Positions 1 through 5,332 of a stretch of DNA of 5,392 nt are shown piece by piece. This DNA comes from CAXXIC01 sp964534355. Its GTDB lineage: Bacteria; Bacteroidota; Bacteroidia; Bacteroidales; UBA7332. Under the pieces are notes generated by a model. That model ran no database searches. It saw only the letters and a list, made by a program, of their open reading frames with translations, and was not told the DNA's origin. A program made the position numbers and the translations under genes. The stretch lies in the NCBI GenBank assembly GCA_964534355.1, contig CAZHNZ010000189.1, positions 1 to 5,392 of the forward strand. Direction: 5' to 3'. The stretch's first letter is position 1. Each line of letters opens with the position of its first letter.

Positions 1-39
1 GGAGGTAGTGCTGTTTCGGATGACGGGATGCCGTTTTAA
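1..39 (+). CDS. ssb: C-terminal tail of single-stranded DNA-binding protein (partial)
   Basis: Reading frame 1 is open from the window edge and ends at TAA (37-39), giving GGSAVSDDGMPF. A Gly/Ser-rich linker followed by an acidic tip ending in Pro-Phe is the hallmark of bacterial and phage SSB proteins (classical tip DDDIPF). In SSB this tip binds partner proteins such as primases, helicases and nucleases, while the missing N-terminal OB fold would bind single-stranded DNA. The setting fits, since replication genes follow. Only 12 codons are visible, so the call rests on the tip motif and context; another phage protein with an SSB-like tip is possible. Confidence 0.72.
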   Translation, partial: GGSAVSDDGMPF

Positions 40-71
40 GTGTTAATCAATCAATCAAAAAAAATTAAATT

Positions 72-497
72 ATGAATCTATTTGAGTGTAAAATCCGTTA
101 CGAAAAAACGTTTGAAAACGGATTAGTAAAAAAAGTTACAGAAGCATATTTGGTAGATGCTATGTCATTTACAGAGGCAGAGGCGAGAATTTGTAAAGAG
201 ATTGCACCGTTTATTTCCGGAGGATTTGAAGTGTCGGCAATAAGGAGATACAATTCCTCAGAGATGTTCGCAGACCCGGCAGGCGACAAATGGTATCGCT
301 GCAAGGTGATGTTTATTACCATCGATGAAAGAAGCGGAGCCGAAAAGAAAACAGCGTCATACATGCTGGTACAATCCACAGATTTAAAAACAGCCCGTGA
401 AAAACTGGAGTCAGGAATGAAAGGCACAATGGCCGACTACGACAATGCCGAGATTAAAGAGACAAATATAATTGATATTTTTCTCTATCAAAATTAA
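72..497 (+). CDS. DUF4494 family protein
   Basis: A 141-aa soluble protein with no signal peptide or membrane segment. It matches my recollection of DUF4494, a family of unknown function common in Bacteroidetes phages and prophages: an N-terminal block with VTEAYLVDAMSFTEAEARI (about residues 22-40), a central DKWYRCKVMFITIDERSGAEKK (about 72-93), and a C-terminal stretch with a Tyr-Met-Leu-Val-Gln strand, an alpha-helical segment and IKETNIIDIF (128-137). The ATG at 72 follows an A-rich tract with an ATCAATCAATCA repeat and no Shine-Dalgarno site, normal for Bacteroidetes. It lies 32 bp after the SSB stop, so the two are probably co-transcribed. A hairpin follows the stop. Its place between SSB and replicative ATPase genes suggests a role in phage DNA metabolism, but no catalytic motif is visible and no function should be assigned. 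Confidence 0.88.
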   Translation: MNLFECKIRYEKTFENGLVKKVTEAYLVDAMSFTEAEARICKEIAPFISGGFEVSAIRRYNSSEMFADPAGDKWYRCKVMFITIDERSGAEKKTASYMLVQSTDLKTAREKLESGMKGTMADYDNAEIKETNIIDIFLYQN

Positions 498-503
498 TTA
501 ATC

Positions 504-534
504 AATGCCACCGGTTTTTATGGCCGGTGGCATT
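504..534 (+). terminator. Perfect 11-bp hairpin after the DUF4494 gene
   Basis: AATGCCACCGG (504-514) and CCGGTGGCATT (524-534) are perfect inverted repeats around a 9-nt loop (515-523). The hairpin begins 7 nt after the DUF4494 stop and ends the ssb/DUF4494 unit. No clear U-tract follows on the + strand, so it may be a weak or factor-assisted terminator, or an mRNA-stabilising 3' end. Its last bases overlap the -33 element of the next promoter. Confidence 0.6.
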
Positions 535-562
535 GTACTTTGACAATTAATTTGTATATTTG
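533..562 (+). promoter_or_regulatory. Bacteroidetes-type promoter (TTG / TATATTTG)
   Basis: TATATTTG at 555-562 matches the Bacteroidetes primary-sigma -7 consensus TAnnTTTG exactly. A TTG at 533-535 lies 19 nt upstream, the usual spacing for the -33 element. Transcription would start near 568-570, about 116 nt before the ATG of the DnaB-like gene. The long untranslated leader is highly structured (see 569-675). Confidence 0.75.
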
Positions 563-568
563 CGTCAT

Positions 569-675
569 AAAGTTCAACGGGCAGGGCGAACGAAGAGATA
601 TTCGAACCATCGGTTCAATTAAACCCATCAAAGGAGAATCCTGCCCGATTCAAATTTGGTGGGTTTTTATTTTTA
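569..675 (+). ncRNA. Candidate structured small RNA or attenuator leader
   Basis: This stretch lies between a consensus promoter and a strong intrinsic terminator and has no convincing ORF. Visible structure: a weak hairpin CGAA (591-594)/TTCG (601-604); a hairpin GAACC (604-608)/GGTTC (612-616) that shares base 604 with the first and so competes with it; and the terminator hairpin (621-666). The terminator's hexaloop CTGCCC (641-646) is exactly complementary to GGGCAG at 579-584, so a pseudoknot or loop-receptor pairing is possible; extended, CGGGCAGG (578-585) and CCTGCCCG (640-647) give 8 bp, at the cost of the inner terminator stem. The transcript would be about 105 nt. It is either a free-standing small RNA or a leader controlling read-through into the DnaB-like gene. 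I do not recognise it as a named RNA family. Boundaries are predicted only. Confidence 0.55.
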
Positions 676-677
676 TA
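621..677 (+). terminator. Intrinsic terminator directly upstream of the DnaB-like gene
   Basis: Bases 621-632 (AAACCCATCAAA) pair with 655-666 (TTTGGTGGGTTT), giving 12 pairs with one G-U. After a 3x3 internal loop, GAATC (636-640) pairs with GATTC (647-651) around the hexaloop CTGCCC. The stem runs straight into TTTTTATTTTTAT (664-676), a good U-tract. The start codon at 686 is only about 10 nt beyond, so the gene is reached only by read-through or by regulated antitermination, unless another start site exists. Confidence 0.72.
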
Positions 678-685
678 TTTACATC

Positions 686-2116
686 ATGAAACAACCATTT
701 AAGCAACAACCACAAACACAACCATTACTTATGGTCGAAAAGCCTCATAATATTGAGGCAGAGGAAGCCGTTTTGGGATCACTGATTTTAGAGAGCAACG
801 CAATTTTAAGAGTAAGGAATTTATTAACGCCTGAATGCTTTTACAAAGAATGTAACTCAAACCTATACTCAATTATTTGCGATTTGTGCGACTCAGGAGT
901 TAAGGTGGATATGATTACCGTTTCGCAGAAAATGAGCGGTAATTTATCAATCAGTGAGGCTGGTGGTATTGTTTACATATCAGGGTTGGCAATGAATATA
1001 AATTCAACCTACAACCTTGAGAAACACGCCCTTTATTTGGTTGAGCTTACAGCAAAAAGGAAGCTACTTGAAAACATAGATAATGCAAAATCTCTGTTAA
1101 ATGCTGGTGCCGATGTTGTAGATATTTATGAAAACCTAAAAAAATCAACAGACGAGGGATCGAAGCTGTTTAGTCCGGTTGGATCCGATCTGTCAAAACT
1201 TGAAATACATTTCGCAGATGAAATACCGGAACCTGAACCAATACTCAAGCAGGGCGAAGCTCTGATTATGTCACGAGGGAATATTTCAGCTATAAAAGGC
1301 AAGGCAAAATCCCGTAAATCTTTCTTAAGTTCTATTTTAGTTGCATCCGCTTTCGGTAATGAGTCTTTCGGTCTTCAATCCGGAATGATTGGAGGGAATG
1401 TATTGTTAATCGACACAGAGCAGGCAGCGGCGCACGTTCAGAAGATCGTAAAGAGAATTTACAGGCTATGCGGGTGGAGACATGAAAACGAAAATATGAA
1501 AGTTTTGGCACTTCGTGAATATAGCGTTCGCGAGAGGCAAATTATTTTAGAAAAAGCAATCCGTGATTATCGGCCTGATTTTGTCATACTTGACGGAGCT
1601 GTTGATATTATTAACGATTTTAATAACGCAGAGGAAAGCAAACAGGTAATAGGGCTACTTATGCGCCTTTCAACCGAATTTAATTGCCATATTTGCGGTG
1701 TTCTTCACGAGGGCAAGGGTAATGGTGAGCTTAGGGGGCATTATGGCGCAGAGGCGTTAAATAAGGCCGAAACTGTTATGCAGGTAGAAAGACAGAACGA
1801 AACTTCATTGGTTACTGCAAATGCAACCCGAAATTTCCCTTTTGAAGATTTTTCGTTTTTTGTTGCAAGTGATGGACTCCCGATGCTTGGTTTTGTTGAG
1901 CAAAAAACAAAAATAGACAAGAAAACAGAATTGTTATCACACAGATTTGGATACCTGATAACAGGCTACCCAATGACGTATAGCGAACTCAGGGCAAAGC
2001 ACAGTGATTTAACCGGAATGAGCAGCAAAACAGCAGAGGCAGACATCAAGGCCGCAATTGAAAAAGGTATAATTTATAAGGACAAATTGACCGAAAAATA
2101 CAATATCAACCCTTAA
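686..2116 (+). CDS. DnaB-like N-terminal domain / RecA-like ATPase (replicative helicase-type protein)
   Basis: A 476-aa protein. Residues about 18-125 resemble the DnaB helicase N-terminal domain (PHNIEAEEAVLGSLI, then LTPECFYKECNSNLYSII and the VDMITV segment). A linker leads to a RecA-like ATPase core with a P-loop GKAKSRKS (205-212), a strand ending LLIDTEQ (240-246) and a Walker B-like FVILD (299-303), followed by a conserved VLHEGKGNGELRGHYG block (339-354). The C-terminal 60 residues look like a winged-helix tail. The core resembles RepA/AAA_25-type ATPases of phages and mobile elements more than full DnaB. In the P-loop, Arg210 stands where Gly is usual. ATG 686 is preferred: a TTG extension to 656 lies inside the terminator stem; an internal ATG at 731 (MVEKPHNIEAEE) is also possible. 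Expected role: loading or acting as the element's replicative helicase. Confidence 0.85.
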   Translation: MKQPFKQQPQTQPLLMVEKPHNIEAEEAVLGSLILESNAILRVRNLLTPECFYKECNSNLYSIICDLCDSGVKVDMITVSQKMSGNLSISEAGGIVYISGLAMNINSTYNLEKHALYLVELTAKRKLLENIDNAKSLLNAGADVVDIYENLKKSTDEGSKLFSPVGSDLSKLEIHFADEIPEPEPILKQGEALIMSRGNISAIKGKAKSRKSFLSSILVASAFGNESFGLQSGMIGGNVLLIDTEQAAAHVQKIVKRIYRLCGWRHENENMKVLALREYSVRERQIILEKAIRDYRPDFVILDGAVDIINDFNNAEESKQVIGLLMRLSTEFNCHICGVLHEGKGNGELRGHYGAEALNKAETVMQVERQNETSLVTANATRNFPFEDFSFFVASDGLPMLGFVEQKTKIDKKTELLSHRFGYLITGYPMTYSELRAKHSDLTGMSSKTAEADIKAAIEKGIIYKDKLTEKYNINP

Positions 2117-2228
2117 CCCTATTGTTACCCTATTTTCAACCCTAATTAGGGTAACCCTATTACCCTATTCTCTCCCCCCTATAAGGGGGGAGATTAGGGT
2201 AATGGTTTAAGGGTAGGGTTAGGGTGAT
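2105..2228. repeat. ACCCT/AGGGT repeat cluster with nested inverted repeats (candidate origin or terminator)
   Basis: ACCCT occurs six times (2109, 2116, 2127, 2139, 2154, 2162) and its complement AGGGT five times (2148, 2196, 2210, 2215, 2221), forward copies mostly left and reverse copies right. Nested symmetry: a perfect 14-bp palindrome (2139-2152); a hairpin with TCTCCCCCCT (2171-2180)/AGGGGGGAGA (2184-2193) and a 3-nt loop, extended by ATTACCCTA (2159-2167)/TAGGGTAAT (2195-2203); and imperfect outer arms (2105-2131 with 2210-2228). The left arm overlaps the 3' end and stop codon of the DnaB-like gene; T-rich TTATTTTT follows the right arm. Iteron-like replication origin, protein-binding array, or large terminator are all compatible. 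This also accounts for most of the gap to the helicase start. Confidence 0.7.
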
Positions 2229-2262
2229 TATTTTTAAATCAAAAACAGTAAAAAATTAGACC

Positions 2263-3633
2263 ATGTTTGAACTACGAGACTACCAAAAAGAAATAGCAAA
2301 CAAAGCCTGTGGTTTGCTAAAAAACAGGGGCATTGCATATTTAGCGATGGCCGTCAGAACAGGCAAGACATTCACCGCACTTCACGCAGCCGACCTATAC
2401 GGAGCAAAGAAAGTTTTATTCCTGACAAAGAAAAAAGCGGTTGAATCCGGAACGATACGAAAGGATTATGAAGAGCTAAAGCCATCGTTTGAGATAACCA
2501 TCATCAATAACGAGTCGCTGCATAAGGTTACGGATAATGATTTTGATTTGTTGATTAGTGATGAACATCATCGTTGTGGTAGTTTCCCAAAGCCAAACAA
2601 CATCACAAAAGAGATAAAAAGAAGGTTTGGCAATCTGCCTATGATTTTTCTTTCTGGGACTCCGGCCATTGAATCGATATCTCAATGGTATCATCAATTC
2701 TATGTGAGCAATAGAACGCCATTCAAATACAGTAGTTTTTACAATTGGCACAAATCAAAAGGATTAGTTCAAGTTAAATTAAATCGATGCGGTTTTTTTG
2801 TAAGTGATTATTCGAATACTGATGATTCTATCGACAAACTTAAACGAGAAATGCTAAAGAGCATATCTAAAGAAGATGAAATGTATGAGGAGAAAAAAAG
2901 AGAGATATTAGGCCAAAATGTAACAATGCTTCTCAATGCCAAAAAAGCAGAGGAAAGAATATTAGCTGAAATAGAACCATATTTGCTCAAATACACGCAA
3001 AAAGAGGCAGGATTTAGCGCAGAAATAACGGAGAGTGCTTTGTATTATAAAATGCCTGAAACAGTCAGAGATATGACCAAAAAACTGCTTAAGGACGAAA
3101 TTATAAGAGGTAGAACAGAAAATGTAATTGCTGAAAATGCAGCGTCGATGCTGAACAAAATTCATCAACTTGAAAATGGCACGGTGATAACAGACGCCGG
3201 AAATGCTTATATAACCGATTCCGAAAAAGCATTATTTGTAAGAAGATATTTCATGGGTCGGAAAATAGCGATATTCTACTATTTTCAAAAGGAGTTAGAC
3301 CTAATAAAGCAGGTGTTTGGAGATGATATAACGACGGATCTGCAAGAGTTTGAAACTACTGATAAGAGCTTCGTAATACAGCAAAGCAGTGGATCAGAGG
3401 CTATAAGCTTGAAAGCTGCTGAGGCTTTGGTCTATTTCAACTGGGGTTACTCCGGGCGCTGTTACGCTCAGGGACGTGATAGATTAACAACAAAAGAAAG
3501 AGAACACAACAATGTTTATTTTCTAATGGCAAAGGATAGCCTTAATGAGAAAATATATCGAGCGATAAAGAACAAGAAGCGTTACAACGAAAAACTTTTC
3601 ATTAAAGATTACAAGTATGGGAGCGGAAAGTAA
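2263..3633 (+). CDS. Superfamily 2 DEAD/DEAH-type (SNF2-like) phage helicase
   Basis: A 456-aa ATP-dependent helicase or translocase. Motifs in order: LRDYQKEI (4-11) as a Q-motif-like element; Walker A MAVRTGKT (29-36); motif Ia around VLFLTKK (51-57); motif II DEHH (100-103); motif III SGTP (131-134); a charged, probably coiled insert (about 186-240); motif V-like SSGSEAISL (375-383); and motif VI YAQGRDR (401-407) with the arginine-finger residues. The C-terminal lobe is compact, as in phage SNF2-like helicases that act in replication, recombination or fork remodelling. The ATG at 2263 follows an A-rich tract (AAAAAATTAG) and sits 34 nt after the repeat cluster. The last 17 bp overlap the nuclease gene, so the two are translationally linked. 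The family call is firm; the exact DNA substrate cannot be read from sequence. Confidence 0.9.
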   Translation: MFELRDYQKEIANKACGLLKNRGIAYLAMAVRTGKTFTALHAADLYGAKKVLFLTKKKAVESGTIRKDYEELKPSFEITIINNESLHKVTDNDFDLLISDEHHRCGSFPKPNNITKEIKRRFGNLPMIFLSGTPAIESISQWYHQFYVSNRTPFKYSSFYNWHKSKGLVQVKLNRCGFFVSDYSNTDDSIDKLKREMLKSISKEDEMYEEKKREILGQNVTMLLNAKKAEERILAEIEPYLLKYTQKEAGFSAEITESALYYKMPETVRDMTKKLLKDEIIRGRTENVIAENAASMLNKIHQLENGTVITDAGNAYITDSEKALFVRRYFMGRKIAIFYYFQKELDLIKQVFGDDITTDLQEFETTDKSFVIQQSSGSEAISLKAAEALVYFNWGYSGRCYAQGRDRLTTKEREHNNVYFLMAKDSLNEKIYRAIKNKKRYNEKLFIKDYKYGSGK

Positions 3634-3898
3634 AATACAAACAAAAATAATCAATCACCTTAAATCAGAAGGATGGATTGTAGTTAAGACTATTCAGCTT
3701 TCAATTAACGGGATGCCTGATATATTCGCATTCAAAGCAGGACGGGCGATATTCATTGAAGTTAAACAGCCCGTAGGGAAGCGTTCGGAATTGCAGAAAT
3801 ACCGCATTGAGCAACTTACGTCGGAAGGATTTACCGCCTTTTTCGCAGAAAGTTTAGATGATGTAAAAAATAATCTCAAAAACATATCAATAATATAA
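3617..3898 (+). CDS. VRR-NUC domain nuclease
   Basis: A 93-aa stand-alone VRR-NUC (PD-(D/E)xK superfamily) nuclease. Visible signature: Glu4 and Gln8 in the first helix (ESKIQTKIINHLKSEGW), NGMPDIFAF with Asp35, IEVK with Glu48 and Lys50, and Gln60 in the following helix. These residues form the metal-binding and catalytic site in the family. The length is typical of phage stand-alone VRR-NUC proteins, which in related enzymes cut branched DNA structures. It starts inside the end of the helicase gene in another frame (17-bp overlap), a pairing often seen in phages, where helicase and nuclease probably process replication or recombination intermediates together. All key residues are present, so it is likely active. 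A 38-bp A/T-rich gap with a promoter box follows. Confidence 0.92.
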   Translation: MGAESKIQTKIINHLKSEGWIVVKTIQLSINGMPDIFAFKAGRAIFIEVKQPVGKRSELQKYRIEQLTSEGFTAFFAESLDDVKNNLKNISII

Positions 3899-3908
3899 AC
3901 TTTAGTAT

Positions 3909-3916
3909 TATCTTTG
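3909..3916 (+). promoter_or_regulatory. Bacteroidetes -7 promoter box (TATCTTTG)
   Basis: TATCTTTG fits TAnnTTTG exactly and lies in the short gap between the nuclease stop and the HTH gene, with a predicted start near 3922 and an A-rich 15-nt leader. No clear TTG lies 19-21 nt upstream, so the promoter may be weak or activator-dependent. It would drive the downstream run of small genes. Confidence 0.55.
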
Positions 3917-3936
3917 CAGTATAAACAATTAAAAAT

Positions 3937-4143
3937 ATGAACAACGAACTATTAAATGAAGTAGCATTTGCCGTAAAGGTGGCAATGCTAAAGAGAAAAA
4001 TGAAGCCAATCGAGCTTCAACGGGAAACAGGATTAACCAGGTCGGTGATATTCAAAGTGTTGGGAGGACAGGCGGTAACGTTCGGTAGTCTTACCAGGGT
4101 GTTGGATGTGTTGGAACTCAAATTAAAGGTTGATGGGTTATGA
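3937..4143 (+). CDS. Small helix-turn-helix DNA-binding protein
   Basis: A 68-aa all-helical protein. Residues about 21-44 (KMKPIELQRETGLTRSVIFKVLGG) form a helix-turn-helix of the XRE/Cro type: helix 2 'IELQRETG', turn, then recognition helix 'TRSVIFKVL'. The following FGSLTRVLDVLELKLKV resembles the last helices of lambda-repressor-like domains. No effector, dimerisation or catalytic domain is seen. It has its own promoter box 21 nt upstream and its stop overlaps the next start (ATGA at 4140-4143), so it is the first gene of a coupled operon and may regulate it. A toxin-antitoxin antitoxin role is conceivable, but the partner shows no known toxin motif. Confidence 0.82.
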   Translation: MNNELLNEVAFAVKVAMLKRKMKPIELQRETGLTRSVIFKVLGGQAVTFGSLTRVLDVLELKLKVDGL

Positions 4144-4382
4144 TACAAGAAACACTCCGGACAATCAAAGAACACACCGGACTAACGTTGACACCGTGCG
4201 ACCACTTTACAGGTATACTGTTCTTGAACTGCGAACCGTATTTCAACGTGTTGATAAACGACCCCGCCTACGACTCGGAAGAATACGCAGCACTTTGCAG
4301 GTTTGCGGATAAATACGGGCTTATACGCGTTGAGCCTAATGGATGGAAGAGATTGGCAATATTTGTAATAAAAGAACTATGA
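4140..4382 (+). CDS. Hypothetical 80-aa protein
   Basis: I do not recognise this family. The protein is soluble, with an N-terminal helix (MIQETLRTIKEHTG), a strand-rich middle (TGILFLNCEPYFNVLIN, residues 24-40), an acidic helix (DSEEYAALCRFADKYG, 45-60) and a terminal strand (RLAIFVIKEL). It contains cysteines at 20, 31 and 53 without a metal-binding spacing. It is coupled to the HTH gene by an ATGA overlap and to the next gene by a second ATGA (4379-4382), which supports this frame over the overlapping Arg-rich frame at 4130-4312. A small alpha/beta partner of the HTH protein or a host-takeover protein are both guesses. Confidence 0.72.
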   Translation: MIQETLRTIKEHTGLTLTPCDHFTGILFLNCEPYFNVLINDPAYDSEEYAALCRFADKYGLIRVEPNGWKRLAIFVIKEL

Positions 4383-4690
4383 AATCAATCGAAGAAGCAG
4401 CAAAAGAATACTCAAATACATCCGGAAATCAGAGCTCAAAATCTATGAGGGAGACCGAGTATGATACTGGCAGATTTGTAGGATTCAAAGCAGGTGTCGA
4501 ATTTGCGCAGCGATGGATACCTGTTGAGGAGGAGTTGCCGGAAGAATTTGATACCGTTTTGGTTAAAGACAGCAATGGATGCATTGCACTTGCAACTATA
4601 TTAGTCTCGAGTAGGATAGGCAAATATTTTTCAGTTGATTCTGGTGGAGTTGAAAATGTTAGATATTGGCGACCAATCGAAATAAAATGA
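4379..4690 (+). CDS. DUF551 domain protein
   Basis: A 103-aa protein. The second half carries the DUF551 pattern: RWIPVEEELPEEFDTVLVKDSNG (45-67) and the terminal YWRPIEIK (96-103), equivalent to the W-hPVEErLPe...VLV...G and W-xPhP ends of this phage-associated family of unknown function. The first 40 residues (EEAAKEYSN... GRFVGFKAGVEFAQRW) form a helix often placed before DUF551 in Bacteroidetes phage proteins. ATG 4379 is chosen because it overlaps the upstream stop (ATGA) and begins MKSIEEAAKEY; an in-frame ATG at 4343 would add 12 residues inside the upstream gene and is less likely. A 7-bp gap leads to the next gene. Confidence 0.85.
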   Translation: MKSIEEAAKEYSNTSGNQSSKSMRETEYDTGRFVGFKAGVEFAQRWIPVEEELPEEFDTVLVKDSNGCIALATILVSSRIGKYFSVDSGGVENVRYWRPIEIK

Positions 4691-4697
4691 CAACATT

Positions 4698-5078
4698 ATG
4701 AAAGCACAAGATTTGAGAATTGGAAATTATGTATTTGACAAACACGGTAGAATAGCAACAGTTAAGACAATAGGCATGTTTGATAATATAAGGCTTACAG
4801 CATCTGGTTATTATTATTTCGAATCTGCTAAACTGTTTTATTGCAAGCCTATCCCAATCACCGAAGAATGGCTGTTGCGGTTTGGGTTTGAGCAAGAATA
4901 TGGAATTATGTCGTTTGTAAAAGATGACCGTTCTTCGATTAAAATAACTTATGAAACGCTTGCTGATTTTTATAGGTTGTATCCATATACCTATAAAATT
5001 AAATACGTCCACCAACTCCAAAACCTATACCACGCTCTGACAGGCGAAGAACTAACACTAAAAGAAACAACATTATGA
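4698..5078 (+). CDS. Phage-type protein of unknown function (Bacteroidetes)
   Basis: A 126-aa protein of a type I recall as frequent in Bacteroidetes phages and prophages but cannot name. Recognisable blocks: MKAQDLRIGNYV at the start (a small beta-barrel-like segment with the G-R-I-A-T-V-K strand), PIPITEEWLLRFGF (51-64), and the C-terminal KYVHQLQNLYHALTGEELTL (102-121), which is the most conserved part. No membrane segment, signal or catalytic motif is seen. The stop overlaps the next start (ATGA 5075-5078), and its own start context ACAACATTATGAAA is repeated at the next gene. Function unknown; it belongs to the small-gene operon beginning at the HTH gene. Confidence 0.85.
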   Translation: MKAQDLRIGNYVFDKHGRIATVKTIGMFDNIRLTASGYYYFESAKLFYCKPIPITEEWLLRFGFEQEYGIMSFVKDDRSSIKITYETLADFYRLYPYTYKIKYVHQLQNLYHALTGEELTLKETTL

Positions 5079-5329
5079 AAACAACCCTAACATTAATCGC
5101 AGCAGTCCTCCTGCTTGCAAGTTCCACGCCGGCTATTCAGTCGGTAATATTTAAACCGCAGAGGCCGGCGGCGGTGCATGTCGCAACAATGGAAACATTA
5201 AACCCGCGAGAAGTTGAAGCATATATCGAGGGCGCATGTAAAAAAGGATGGGTTGTAAAGTGTATAAGTCAAAGCTATGATAAAGACCACTACAACACGT
5301 ATTACACAATCATTTTTGAAGCATATTGA
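5075..5329 (+). CDS. Small exported or membrane-anchored hypothetical protein
   Basis: An 84-aa protein starting MKTTLTLIAAVLLLASSTPAIQS. Lys2 followed by a hydrophobic stretch (4-15) and a Thr-Pro-Ala (18-20) site is a plausible Sec signal peptide, or an uncleaved N-terminal anchor; no lipobox cysteine is present. The remainder (about 60 aa) is a small mixed domain: NPREVEAYIEGACKKGWVVKCISQSYD, then the strand TYYTIIFEAY. The pattern 'helix, KKGW, strand, strand' is like many short phage and Bacteroidetes proteins that present a two-strand-and-helix fold (DUF4177-like), but I cannot confirm the family. Cys55 and Cys63 could form a disulfide outside the cytoplasm. It is coupled to the preceding gene by ATGA. 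Confidence 0.78.
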   Translation: MKTTLTLIAAVLLLASSTPAIQSVIFKPQRPAAVHVATMETLNPREVEAYIEGACKKGWVVKCISQSYDKDHYNTYYTIIFEAY

Positions 5330-5332
5330 TCC

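Noticed and set aside
579..647. tRNA-like acceptor stem (GGGCAGG with CCTGCCC plus a GGTTCAA string)
   Set aside because: The 7-bp ends are the right size, but no T-arm lies next to the 3' strand, no D-arm or anticodon arm can be drawn, and the 3' half is better explained by the terminator hairpin.
656..685. TTG start extending the DnaB-like protein by 10 residues
   Set aside because: The extension (MVGFYFYIYI) is encoded by the terminator stem and U-tract, has no family resemblance, and an ATG at 686 is in frame.
2109..2225. CRISPR array
   Set aside because: The repeated unit is only 5-7 bp, spacing is irregular (5-15 bp for most neighbours), and orientation flips, unlike CRISPR repeats and spacers.
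2229..2236. Promoter box TATTTTTA before the helicase gene
   Set aside because: It lacks the final G of TAnnTTTG and has no TTG about 19 nt upstream; the T-rich stretch is equally explained as the tail of the repeat-based terminator.
2476..3168. Reverse-strand open frames inside the helicase gene, and others opposite 98-427, 3694-3885, 4429-4623 and 4659-5021
   Set aside because: Each lies opposite a well-supported + strand gene, shows no domain and has no promoter or start context of its own.
4130..4312. 60-aa Arg-rich frame overlapping the 80-aa gene
   Set aside because: Composition is that of an out-of-frame read (Arg/Thr rich), and the alternative frame has ATGA coupling on both sides.
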